Below, piece by piece: positions 45,236-57,000 of a stretch of 64,000 nucleotides of DNA. The position numbers and the translations under genes are program-made. Origin of the DNA: Bilabrum cf. latius. Taxonomy: Eukaryota > Bigyra: Bicosoecida > Bigyra > Bicosoecida. The notes beneath the pieces were generated by a model. It was given only the letters and a program-made list of their open reading frames with translations. It was not told where the DNA came from and did not search any database. The stretch lies in assembly GCA_965178125.1 (NCBI GenBank), contig OZ237737.1, positions 186,001 to 250,000 on the forward strand, in the 5' to 3' direction. Position 1 is the stretch's first letter. Every line of letters starts with the position of its first letter.

Positions 45236-47087
45236 ATGGACGCCAAGACGAGAGAATATGCTGTAGCAGCTGCTGCAGGGGCAGGTCTTGTGTTAGGAAG
45301 CGTTTGGCTGGGTGTCCAGGTCGGCAAGCAACTCGCAAAATCTGAAGCTGCAACTGCAGGACCAGCCGATGCGACAGCGGCAAGCAGCAGCCGATCGGTC
45401 TCGTTCAGAGATGCTTCATATGCGTAGACACCCCCCAGGGCAGTAAAGTAGTCCGCGACCAGCGATGTGAAGCGGGGCTTCCGCGGCGGCGCAACGTCAC
45501 CCATGATGCGCGGCTTCGGCACGATAGGCGTATTCGAAGAGGGCAGCAACTCCAACTTGGTCATAGGACCACCTGCCTTTGATCTTGACGGGAAAGCCGG
45601 CTAGGCTGGGGATGATGAGGGGCTAGAAGGCTCCCCAGGGCCCGGCGGGGCCGCGCTGGGCGAGGGCACCGGCTCAACAAGCGTGGTGCGCAAGGGCAGC
45701 CTGGACGGGCCCGTGCTGCACCCGCAGGAAGGTGCAGCGGGTGATATTGCTTCCTCAGGGGACGGCGTTGCCAGCCGCACGCTGCAGCAGAAGCTCGAGG
45801 ATGCGGTGGGCAGCAACCCTCAGTGCGTGCGGCCCATCATCATCGTGGTAGGGGGCGCCAGCGGCAGCGGCAAGACCACCATCGCGCAGGAACTCTAGAA
45901 GCACCTGCCGCACCACAAGGTAGACAGCATCAGCCAAGACTCGTACTACCGCTCCCTGCCCGAGGGAACAGACGCCAGCACGTACAACTTCGACCACCCC
46001 GAGGCGATCGACTTCGACCTGGTGGTGCAGCACCTCAAAGACCTCGCCAAGGGCAGGGACGTGGAGGTGCCCAAGTACGATTTCACCACGCACAAGAGGC
46101 TGGAGGGCACCCGCCTCGTCTCGAAGCCCTCTGTGGTCATCCTGGACGGAATCTTCACGCTGTCCATCCCTAGCGTCAGGAGGAACTGCGACCTCACCGT
46201 GTTCACGCTGGAGGACCTCGACATTTGCCTGGCTAGGAGGCTGAGAAGGGATCTGCAGGAGAGAGGCAGGGACGTAGACAGCGTGCTTAGGCAGTACCAC
46301 CGGTTCGTGAAGCCGGGCTACCACACGTTCATCGCCCCCAGCATGCGGGAAGCCGACCTGATCATCCCGAGGTGTGAGTATGTGTGTAACAGCCCAATGG
46401 GCATCGATCGATCGACCCCCAATTCTGTTGAGAATGCAGTGATGCCGTCTTGGGTTTCCTGCGCTGCAAAGCTCCCGGGGAAGCATCTGTATCCACACCT
46501 GTCGTGCCCTCCCCTACCCACCCACCCCCGTCCGCTGCCCTCGATGACCCCCGCTCTTTGATGACCCTGCCCCTTTCCACCCCCGTGGTCCCACCCACCT
46601 CGCAGCGCGGGACAACAAGCGGGCCATCCAGATGCTGGCCCGAGACATTGCCACGCAGGTACGGAACCTCGAGCGAAAGTTCCGCCGCCTGCTTGCAGGT
46701 GGAAGCACCAGCGACATTCAATCGGTGGGCAGCGGCAGCATCGAGCACGGCAGGTCGAGCGGGAGGCACCCAGGATCCATGGCGGTAGGGGGGAGCGCAG
46801 CCGCCGCCACCCCGCCCGAGGGAGAGATGGAGTCTTTGTTGGTGAAAGGTAGTCGGACTGGTTCTGCTGCAGGGGTCGGGATGGAGGAAGGCGGGCCAGA
46901 GGGGGAGTAGGCCACTGGAGCTGCTACCGGTGGTGCTGGAGCTGGCGATTCGGTAGGCGACCAGACCCCTCGGCTGGATCTGGATGAGGAGACACTCCGG
47001 GGCGATGACCCCAGGCTGGATGCGCCCCAGCGGCCTGTCAGGAAGGAGAGCGACGCTTTGGACATCTCTGACATGAAGCAGGGGTGA
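45236..47087 (+). CDS. UCK: Uridine/cytidine kinase with N-terminal membrane segment
   Basis: Exons 45236-46373 and 46606-47087 give 539 aa; in-frame TAG at 45425, 45449, 45602, 45896 and 46908. The kinase core begins near residue 200: P-loop VGGASGSGKTTIAQEL, SISQDSYYRSL, NFDHPEAIDFDLVVQHL, PKYDFTTHKR, VVILDGIFTL and DICLARRLRRDLQERGRD, a full match to uridine kinases that salvage uridine and cytidine to the monophosphates. TAG at 45896 lies directly after the P-loop helix. The intron falls inside the IIPR(G) motif. Unlike ordinary UCKs, the protein begins with a hydrophobic helix (YAVAAAAGAGLVLGSVWLGV) and about 180 extra residues, suggesting attachment to a membrane. The C-terminal extension is acidic and Gly/Ser-rich. 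The stop is TGA. Confidence 0.9.
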
Positions 47088-47426
47088 TGCGACTAGATCT
47101 ATTCTAGCGTGCAGGCTCATACAAGTCTAGCCAGGGATGCTGCGTAGCATGGTGGCTCCAGGCGGTGGCTTGCAAGGAGATGTGAGGGGTGTGAGGGGTG
47201 TTTCGAGACAGGGTGCGTGCACCCATGGGTGGCTTTTGCTTGATTTAAGCGGAGCTTATGCAACAGCAATGAATTCATTTCTTAGGTCGGTGAGGAGCAA
47301 ACCAGCAGCAAAATCCATGGGGGCACCCCATTGCTCATCAATCACCACCACACGCACAGCGGCGCGCATCCTACTGCTCACAGTAATAGTATACCACCAC
47401 ACGCACAGCGGCGCGCCTCCGACTGC
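47088..47426. other. Intergenic interval with a 49-bp direct repeat
   Basis: It separates the convergent uridine kinase and metallophosphoesterase genes. It contains two copies of a roughly 40-bp block beginning CCACCACACGCACAGCGGCG at about 47345 and 47394 (period 49, differing at a few sites). The second copy ends within the last codons of the metallophosphoesterase. No gene is seen. Confidence 0.6.
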
Positions 47427-48533
47427 TCACAGTCTAGCCCCTTTCGCTAGAGAGCCTGACGATGCCCCGACGCCCGCCCCGCCTGCAGTACCCGCAGTAG
47501 ACTACCCCTCCCTCCCCTCTGCTCCCTCAGCTCGCGCCTCTGTTCCCTCACCGGCAGCCTTCTCGCGCCGGGGCAGATCCACCACGATGGGCGGCTACGA
47601 AGGGACGTATCGCAGGGTGCAGGTCGACGCGTTGATGTACGCGACTCGGCCTGGACCCACGCGAGCCTCTTCACTCGTCACATCCGCATCATCGCTCGTC
47701 ATACCCTCTGCTCCCGACAGCGGGCCGCTGGCAGTGACGCCGTAGCCCTCGTGTATGTGCCCAAAGGCAGATATGAGAGGCCTTATCCTCCCCTCGATCT
47801 CTTTGAGCAAGTCCACGTCTCCCGTGAGCATCCCTTGCGATGTTTTGTCCCCGTGTCCCACGGGTGGCCCGTGTGTGAGCAGAATATCCGTGTCATCAGG
47901 AATGGTGCCGTACAGCGCCTTTGCAGGGTCCCCTCTTTCCAAGTTGAATGCCCAATCATAGAAAAAAGCGCTCTCCGGTGATCCGAAGAACTTGTATCCC
48001 ATGACGGTCACGCTTTCGTTGTTGAGGTAGTGGATGCGGGCGCGCTTTGCAGCTTCGGACCGCAGCAGCTGCTCCGTGTCTGCGACGTTGACCTTCCCCC
48101 ACATCACCCTCGGCATGAACCGCTTCTTCCGGTCGTCGAAGCCGTTCTTATCCAGCGATATGTCATGGTTGCCTGCGATCACAACTACGGCTTCGGGTTT
48201 GCAAGGCAGCGCCGCGGCCCAATCGACGAACGATTCGATCTGGTCCGGCTCGCCGACGTTGGTGAGGTCACCACAGTGCACCAGAATGTCCGTATCCATT
48301 GGAATAGACTCTGGTACTATTTTTCCGTGCATGCCATGCGTGTCTGAGATGAATGCTAGTCTGACGCACTCCTTCGGCTTGGCCCCCCTCCTCGTTCTCG
48401 GGTCCCATGTTGAGGTGCCTTTGAGCGGCACGCAAGAAAACTGGCCCTACTTTTCCCACCATGCCCCTGGGTCTTTGGTATCCAATCGACTTGTTGACCG
48501 AGTCCCGGTCTCGCTCGAACCCACAGATGCCAT
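47427..48533 (-). CDS. MPPED-type metallophosphoesterase
   Basis: A single exon of 368 aa with in-frame TAG at 48447, 47595 and 47502; stop TGA at 47427. All calcineurin-like metal-binding motifs are present in order: RLAFISDTHG, LVHCGDLT, VVIAGNHDIS, LLTHGPPVGHGD and SAFGHIHEGYG. The spacing and the N-terminal WWEKQGQFSCVPLKG segment match MPPED1/2 (239FB) phosphodiesterases, which hydrolyse cyclic nucleotides weakly in vitro. The TAG at 48447 lies in that conserved N-terminal segment and the TAG at 47595 follows the domain end (RYVPS), so the last 56 residues exist only under the recoded reading and are low in complexity. The ATG at 48531-48533 is the first in frame. Confidence 0.9.
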
Positions 48534-48900
48534 TGTTCTGATGCGAAACCCTACGCCTGCAGCTCAAACAGACTGCCTTCGCTTCGCGATCAAAGAAACA
48601 GAAATCAATGCAGCCAAGGTAGTCACTCTAGACTATATTGTGTCTTAATGCGACCTGTGCGGCACTAGTCAAATCTAATTATGCATTTTCTTGGACTTGC
48701 CTTCGGCGATTCGGAATGTTGCCTTGTTGACCGTAGGTAAACAGACCCAGCCAGCAGACGCAGGTGCTTCAGATAAGGTCGTGCCCCACCCGATGCACCA
48801 GGTTTTATTTCGTGTGAGAGCTCGATGGGGTCTTCGCCATGCGTATAAATTGGCACAGGCTGGGGCCACGCGTGGAACAACGTCACCGTGGCACCTGTAG
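48534..48900. other. Divergent intergenic interval with an open upstream frame
   Basis: It lies between the divergent metallophosphoesterase and dehydrogenase-like genes. The dehydrogenase frame stays open above its first ATG (48901) through TAG at 48898-48900 up to about 48691, so that gene may start further upstream or have an earlier exon. No independent gene is visible. Confidence 0.45.
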
Positions 48901-50988
48901 ATGAGACCCTTTGGTCGTGCCGCCCCGATGGAAGCTCGCAAGCCGCGAAGTAGAGCTGCGGGTGATTCCACAGATGGCGGCAGGACCGTTGAAGCTGAAA
49001 TATAGGGGGAGCACCCAACAACCTTGTAGTCTGCCGACCAGTTCGCTGAGGCACTCCTTCAGGAGAGCTGCAGCAGACTGGCGCTCTTAAAATCATCAGA
49101 AAATAAGCCATTCTTGCCAACAGCTGCAGTTGGCAAACCCATAGTAGATGCTATGTCAAATCGAGGGAGTGGCAACCGCGTCTCGCTAGCATTCGACAGA
49201 CGCCACCACAAGGCGATTTTTTTGGAGCGCGGCAGCCGAACTGGTGTTCTGTTATGTGCATCTATATGGGGTGGAGCTAGAGGCTAGGCTGCTGCCCCGG
49301 TTCAATTTGCATCCGGCAGCCGAGCTGGTGCGGCAGAGGTCGAGCAGCGGCCTGCTGGCAGCGGGTGGTCTGGCCTCGTGTCGGGGCAAGCGTCTGCTGA
49401 GTCCTCGCCGCCTCCCTCCGTGGAAGACGTCGTGGGCGAATCCTTAGAGCTGTCTCGGGCGATGGGGAGCGCAACAGCGGCGATGGGGTTATGGAGGAGC
49501 GGCGGGGCTGTCGTGATCGGGGCAGACAGCACCTTCGGCTTGGAGCATGCCCATGCCGACGGGGCAGGTGCCTCGTCAGGGAACACAGGCACAGACTCAA
49601 ACAGCACGCACGGCCCTGATGGACTGACCCTTCCCGCGGTGGGTCTGTCCCCAACCGGGGACTCTCAGGGGTTCGGGAGGCAAGCAAGGGTGAAGCGGGC
49701 CTCCCAGCGGAGGACGGACCTCATGCTGGACGTGGCCGACTTCATTGGGGGCCTCCGGGGTGTTGTGGTGGCCACCGGGTGCGGTGGTGGCATGACTGCG
49801 GAGGACAGCGACGTGCTCTCTGCGGCGTGCGCCTTCTCCACCGGTCTGGGCCGGTCCGCCGCGGGCTGCGAGAGGGCGCTGGGGAGGGAGGACCTGGCGG
49901 TTGCAACCGCTGCGGGGACTGTCAGTGCGCTGCAGTCTGCGGTCCACGTGGCTACTGGCGTGCTCAGCGGTGCGAGCCACCTTGGGGAACAACGATAGGG
50001 GAAGTGGCAAGGTGGGGCTGCTTCTAGAATCCGTGCGCCCACGGCCGGTGAGGCAGCGGAGCTCCATGCGAGCGGAAGGGTCCCTGTCAGCCCGCTTCGG
50101 GGCCTGGAAGCTACCGTGGTGGGCGCTGGGTTCGTGGGGCGAGCGGTCACTCAGATGCTGCTGGAGCTGGGAATCGCGCGAGTGAAGCTGGCAGAGCGAT
50201 CGAGGGGCGCCGTAGCGCGGGCGAGGCACGCGCTGGCAGACGGCAGGGTCGAGATAGAGCACGCAGAAGGGCACGAGCTGCTCGGGCTGGACTCGGAGCT
50301 ACTAATCCCGTGCGGGCACGGGCCGCTGGTCACCCCCGCGAACGCGGGGACTGTCGGCGCGCGCATCGTGTGCGGGCCCCAGCTGGGCGCGATCTAGCAG
50401 CCTACCGTGGTGTCGCGGGCCCTGGCGAGCAGAGGACGGTTCGTTGTGCCAGCAGAGGTGGCGGGTAGGGCCGCGCTTGGGGCGCAGCTGGCGGAGACCG
50501 ACGGCATCTTGGCTGCTGCGCTTACGGACGACCCGAGAGTGGCGTTGCAGCTGGCGGCAGGCAGCGACGCGGGCATACCCTCAACGACGGAAAGACTGCT
50601 AGAGCCCGACTCCACGGCAGGGCGGTGGCGGACGGGCGACGGGTATGGCGCGCTGGTACACGGTCTAGAGGACACAGAGACGCCGGGAGAGTCGCATCCC
50701 ATGCTAGGAGGGGGCCACATGACCGCGCTGCTCGCCACTCTGCTGGAGGACGGGTGGCACAAGGGTAGCTAGCGTGACCAGGCGAATGCACGGGCAAAGC
50801 GACTGGACTAGCGGCTGGAGCGTGGCACGGGTCTGGACGCACATGGGCGGTGGCTGCAGTCGGTTGTGTACGGGGGCTGGAAACCGGGGGACAAGGCGCC
50901 TATCCGCAACTCGATCGGGCGGGGCAAGCTCCCCAAGAGCGTGGTGCGGCACAGAAGGCCTGAGCACACCGATGAGCAGGACTGGTGA
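48901..50988 (+). CDS. Leucine/glutamate dehydrogenase-like protein lacking catalytic residues
   Basis: One frame of 695 aa with TAG as Gln at 49003, 49027, 49285, 49996, 50395, 50770 and 50809; stop TGA. The middle resembles Leu/Phe/Glu dehydrogenases: CASIWGGARG, EDVVGESLELSRAM, SGGAVVIG, then the NAD-binding domain ATVVGAGFVGRAVTQML, SELLIPCGHGPLVTP and IVCGPQLGAIQQPTV. The family's substrate and catalytic lysines (in MTYK and GGGK/GGAK) and catalytic aspartate (in ED-VGTT) are missing: the aligned segments read AMGSATAAM, SGGAVVIG and ATGCGGGMT. I infer a dinucleotide-binding pseudoenzyme. The first 130 residues and the C-terminal basic tail are additions. The start at 48901 is the first ATG in frame, but the frame is open above it. 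Confidence 0.7.
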
Positions 50989-51092
50989 TCGCAAGCTTCG
51001 TGAAATGCATAGGAGCAGATTGCTACCCGTAGATTGAGTAGTGACGCGCAGTAATGGGCTTTAGTGTAATACAGTATGCGAAAGGTAACATT

Positions 51093-54000
51093 TTAACAAC
51101 AAAGGTATGAGCAACAAAACCACGATCTCCAACCACCGTGTGGATGAGTACCACAGCATCCTCGGCTGCTGAGACCCGGCAGGCCCTGCTCTCCCGTGTC
51201 CTGCTTGGAGGCGATTACGTGCAAGCCTCTCCTCAGCGGCGTCACCACGTCCTGCACCTCCTCGGGCACCAGGGTCAGCAGCTCCCGAGCGGACTGCAGG
51301 GACTCTTGCAAGGCACCTGCCTCTGGCCAGTAGTAGATGGCAACTCCTAGAGAGAATGCCGCGGCGAATACCCAAGTGACCACCATGACAACGTGCATGG
51401 TGACGCTCAGCTGCCCCCCGAAGTCGGAGTCCATGCGAGTGAGGGCGAGGGCGTAGGCATCCCGCATGTGAGGCGACTCCAGCCCAGCCATGCGCAAGAT
51501 TCTGTCTCTGTTCTCCTCGGTATCTATGGCCACCTGGGCTCTGGCCGACGCGGAAGGGGGTTGCATCTCGAAGGAAGGCGCGGCTTGCGACTGCAGCTCC
51601 TTGGCAACCGACTGCAAGGCCACCACAGCACTAAGCAGTCCATGAGTTGCCGCCCCGCCCGCCACAATCTTGCATTCCCTCAGCTGCAGGTCGGGGTTGC
51701 TTTCAATGGCTACGGCCAACGAGCTGGCGTTTGTTGCAGCCCTCACAGCAACTGGCACCTCATCTGGTCCTGCATCTGCCACATCAATCCAGTGTCGCGT
51801 CGCGAATTCCTCCTTGAACACTGGATCGCAGGCATCTTTCAGCAGGACCGCGTGGCCGGGCGAGCTGTCGTCCAGTGCGGGCAGCTCGGTCGTCACGTCC
51901 ACCTGATCTGACCTGGTCGTACCCCCGAACTGGATCAGCTCCGACTTGGACGACAGCAGCGCGTCCTGCTGCACCATCCGCTCGTAGGCATCCAGCTGCA
52001 GATCCGAGCCGGCGGGGTAGAGGGCCATGCCCAGCGCGCTCCTGACCATTGCAGTGGCATGCACGGCCGAATGCTCGACGGAGGCGATGCGGTAGGACGC
52101 CATTTCTGCCGAGATGAGTCTAGCTCTGAGGTAAAGCACGTTGAAGAGCAGCAGCCCCAGCACCAGGATGACGGGAGACATAAAAAGTGAAACCTTGTTG
52201 CACACGAAGTTGGAGGACGAGGTGAAGGGTCGAGCGGGCGGCGGGATGGTCGTGTCGCTCGACATCAGCGCGTAGCTGTGGGCCGCAGAGTCTCCGCCCG
52301 CAGGCACCGCAGCGCCATCGTTCAGCTCACCGTGCTTGAGCGATGAGTGCAGCGGCACGACCTTGTTGCCGCGCTTACCGCCCCCAGTGCTCTCCGTGCT
52401 GTGGCGCACCATTTGCTTGGATTCGCCTTTGCCTTCTCCCTGCTTGACCACGCCGGACTCGATGTCAACGTACTGCACGCCGCCCATGGAAGCCATCTGC
52501 CTGGATGCGTCTTTCGTCTACCTCGCCGCGTGCGACCTCACCCTCCTTGCGACTTGCTTCTCCGCCGCTCGAAGCACCGCCCTGTAGGCCTCCTCGCCGT
52601 CCTCCTGCTGCACGAACAGCCGCTTCTCCTCCTCTTCGTCGTTCATGCCACCGCGCCCATCGGCGTCCGCCATTTGCACGGACTAGTCTTCTCTCTCCGC
52701 CACCAGCTGGTCCAGCCCCGTCTGTGCCCTCTCCCTCAGGGCCTTGGCCAGCCTGCGGGGGACGTGCAGCAGCAGCATGGTCACGGCCTGCGTGCGCTCG
52801 GAAATGTCACGCACTGCGGCGTAGAAAATGGGAGTGGCCACAAGCACGCACAGCGCGAATGCCACCGTGCCTGCTATGATGAGCTCTGTCTGCACGACCG
52901 GCATGGCACGCACAAAGTCCTTCTGCCGAATGGCCAGGCTGTGGTTCATGCCGCTCCGAAACGCGTCGTAGTTTGCGTACAGGAAGCGCCAGGCCACCGA
53001 ATCGTGCGAGTTGACCTGCTCCACGGGCAGTTCCGCCAGCCGCTCCATGGCCTGGTGCACCTCCAGGCCGAGATCCACCAGGCTTGTCAGCCGCGCGCTG
53101 GTTCCGTTGGAGGCCAGGTCAGCCGACGGCTGCGTGACGGCAATGTGCCGCATCAGCTCCCAGTCGAATGCCTCCTTGCCCCCGCTCTCCTGCAGCTCGA
53201 ACAAGTGCTCGTGGTGGTGGCGCATGGAAGAACTGTGCGCCGCCATGCGCGCCAGGTCGTGAACTGGGTCCTGAGGGTCTGCCGCGTCCAGCTTGTCGTA
53301 GACCTGGAAGTACCCGTCCACGTCCTGCAGCTGCGTCAGGCTCCCGTTCGACATGTCAACCACACGTCGGGCCTCGCCGTACCTGCCGAGCTCCTCTACG
53401 TACGACATGCCGTACTCGAAGTCCAGCATCCTCCAGCCTGCCTCTGTGAGCGCTTCTGTCAGACCAGAAAGCCGAGAGACAGCGTGCCGGAGCCAGATCA
53501 GCTGCACAGCACCGATGACAATCACCGCCAATACTAAGCCCACCAGCGTGAGTCGGGTACGGGTCACCTCGGGCTCCGTGGTCTTGGCCAGCTGCCTGAT
53601 GCTCTTGCGGACCACGATGTTAGCATGGGAGCCCATGCTTGCCATCGACTGCGCGTCTCCAGATTTCCCCATGCCCGCCATAAGGGACGACCGCGGCTGA
53701 TGCACAGCCTTTGATATGCCCTTTGCGATCGTGTACAAGCCGCCACTGGTTCGTTTCCCGAAAGAACGCCCCGCACCCATGGTCGGACTCTGCATGCTTG
53801 CTCGACGGGACGACGGCGGGCTGCCGCGCACCCTCTCCGTGATCCGCACCCTTGGCTTGCCATGATGGCTTGACCTCCTGTGATGGTGCCCGTGTGAGGG
53901 TCCTTGCAGGCTGTCCTTGCTCGAGAAACGGCTGTGCATCGTGCGCTTGCCGTCCTTCGTCACCACGATCCTTGCCTTGGAGGCGACTGCATCGATCGCA

Positions 54001-57000
54001 ACCTCTGGGACACTCCCTTTGATCTTGTGCCAGGACCTTCTCGCCCTTGCGATCCGGGTGGCGTGCTGGGCATCGGACTCGCTGCTGCTGGCCTCGTCCT
54101 CCTCATCCACGCTGCTGCCGTCGCCGTTGCCACCAGCAGACGCAAGAAGCAGCATACTGGGCGAGTCGTCAGGAGGCGCCTTCGTGCCCTTGACCACCTG
54201 CGGAATGCCAGCTGCCAGCAGCATCTCCTTGTGCCCGTTGTCCAGCCCGGCCGAGTCCTGCTTGGAGGGACCTTCGGAGCCCTGGGAGGACGCCGAGTCC
54301 AACTTGGCTCCACTGGAGAGGTCAGGCTGTCCGCTCGGATTCGAACGCGGTGGTGAAGATTTCTCATCGTCGTCCGTCTACTTGTGCTCTTCCGACTTGC
54401 TGGAACTAGTACCGGCGCCGACTGCGCTTTGTGACACCTTAACTCTATCAACGCTTCTCTGCTACGTCAGCTGGCCAGGACTCGTTAACTCTGCCGACCC
54501 CATCTTGTCTGAGCTTACCAGTTCGTTTGGCTGCGTTTCCAAGACATCGGTGGACAACGACTACTTTCCTTGGCTGTCAATGCCCGTCACAGAGCTGTTG
54601 AGCTGCCCGGCATGCATCTCCCATCTGTGACCGCGAGTCGTGCCTGCGTTTTGCTGAGGGGCATCGGCCAACGCATCGGATCCGTTGTCGGCGTCGCTTC
54701 GTTCTGCAATCTGGACGTGCTTTGCTTCTCCATCTTGACGAGGTTGATTTGGCGCCGCCCCGCTGCTGCGAGGAGACGAGGACGCATGCTAAGGGCGCTT
54801 ATCGACGTCGGCTGCAGCGGCAGCGTTGCGCCCCCTTCGGGTGGCTGAGACTGCGAGCATGCTGTCAGCATCATCATCGTCACCACCGGTGCCATCCTCC
54901 CCAGAATGCATCGTCTCCACATCACCAGATGTCAGGAAGCTGTCTTGGGTGCGACCACGCTCCCGCCTTCCTCCATCTACGTGGTCCGACTTGCGCCCCC
55001 GCCCCCGCCTCCCCTTCTCTCGAATGACCGGGTTGTGGCCAGACGATCCCAGCATGCTGCCGCCGCCGTCCGAGGATGCAGACGACCCAGATTCGGTGTA
55101 TTGCTCATCCAGTCCTCCACTGACCATTTCCTCCTGTCGCTTGTCGGCAAAGCTCCACCGAAGCACGTAAAACTCTCCCGAATTGGCCGGGAGCATGACG
55201 TGCTGCAGGTTGCCCAGCAGAAGCAGGTCACCAAAGGGAGTGCCCACCACTGGCACGAGAGATACCTTGGCTGCTTCTGCATCCAGAAGCGGCTTCACAT
55301 CTGCGACTCTCGCGCCGCGTTTCTTTGGACTAGTTGTGTCACCTGAGGCTGACGCACTGGCTGATCCCGGCTCCTACAAGTTCCTGCTACTGCTCTCCCG
55401 TGCCACACCGTTCATTGACAGCATGGAAGGGCCTCGCATGAGCGCAGCCTAAGCGAGCGTGGTCTGGTTCTGCACGGTCATGGACAGCTGACTGCGGCCG
55501 AGCGACCTGCGCCTAGGACGGGCTAGAGCACCGCGGTGCTCACGGGGGTGGCCTGGCGGGGGTCCAGGGGGCCCAGGTGGGGCCATCAGTGGGGACCGAG
55601 ACCCTGGTGGGCCAGGCACAAGAGAACCGCGACCTGAAGCCAGCAGACCAGTTCGCATGCCATTGTTGCGATCTGTGGACGACAGCAAGTCGCCATCGGA
55701 CACCACCGACTTGCCGTCAAGCGATCTTGGACTTGCATACGATGCAGATCCCACGCTTGAGCGGCGATTGCGCTGAACCTGCAGCGCCTCACGATTGTGT
55801 ACCGCAGCCCTGGAAGCCTCCTGTGCCGAGACTCTCCGAAGCCCGAACTGCTGCTTCATGTCGTGGACGGCAGGTTGTGCCCTGAGCTGCTTGACTTGTT
55901 CGCGATCCAGCTGTATGGTGGCCGAATGGAAGGAGGGCGCGGCGGTGGGGAAATACTGCAGCATCGACACCCGACCATCGCCTATCTGCTCATGGGTGAT
56001 CCCCAAGATGTCAGCAGACCGCTGTGTAGCTGCGTACAGCCTCATGCCGTTATTCGCAGCCGCAAACATGATGTAGTCTTCCTCCGTGATGATCTCTCGC
56101 ATCACAGCGGTGAACCTGGGCTCAAAGGTGCGCTCGTCCGGTGGCGACTCGATGATAGTCTGCCACACGGGGACCAGCGAGCCGTCTTGCCGCTGGTAGA
56201 ACACAGCCCTCTCGCGGTTCAGCACGCGAGTTTTCTGCTTTGGTGCAGCTGCAAATCGATTCAAGTACGAATCGTGCTGCGTTCGAATGGGCTCCGGCAG
56301 CACGCTGTTGATGTTGTGCCCAAGCAGCGCTGACTGCGCGAATCCAAGGATCCTGCATGCAGCCGGTGACGCCGCGACGATCTCTCCGATGGAAGACCCC
56401 TGTCCAGAGATGGCCACCACGGCGCTGCTCTCGTCCATGATCGAGAGCCTGGCTGCCTTGACGTCAGCGATGGCTGCGGCCGACATCCCTATCATGCCGC
56501 GGGCGGCGAGCTCCCTCCGCTTCGCTGCATTGGCACTGGCAGAAGCCATTCCTGCAGCCATGCCTCCAGCTTGGTGTGTTTGATGCTGGCCCTCAGCCTG
56601 ATCGACATCACTCGCTGCATGCTTTGCAGGTTGCAGCAGCGAAACCCCGCTAAGTACTCTGCGCTTGTCGCTGTTGTGCACCTCTTCCAATCGATCTGCC
56701 TTGTTGAGGTACTCTTGTGCCTTGTCTGGGTCCTGACCTAGGTCCATTAGATGCTTCGCGTATGCCCTAAGCGCGCTGGTGCTGTCGCTGTTTAGGTCCA
56801 GCATGGCTCTGTGCAAACGGTCGGCTTGCTTCAACTTGCGCTGCAGCGTCACCCCAATGTTCCACAGTCGATCCAGGTCAGGTGCCACCGCTGCCATGAC
56901 GGACCACAGCCGCGTGAGAAGCCTGAACGACTCCGTCCGGGCCTCCTGGGCCTGGTTGAACATCTGGTCGAAGAGCACCCTGTCGATGGGGGAGGAGCCC

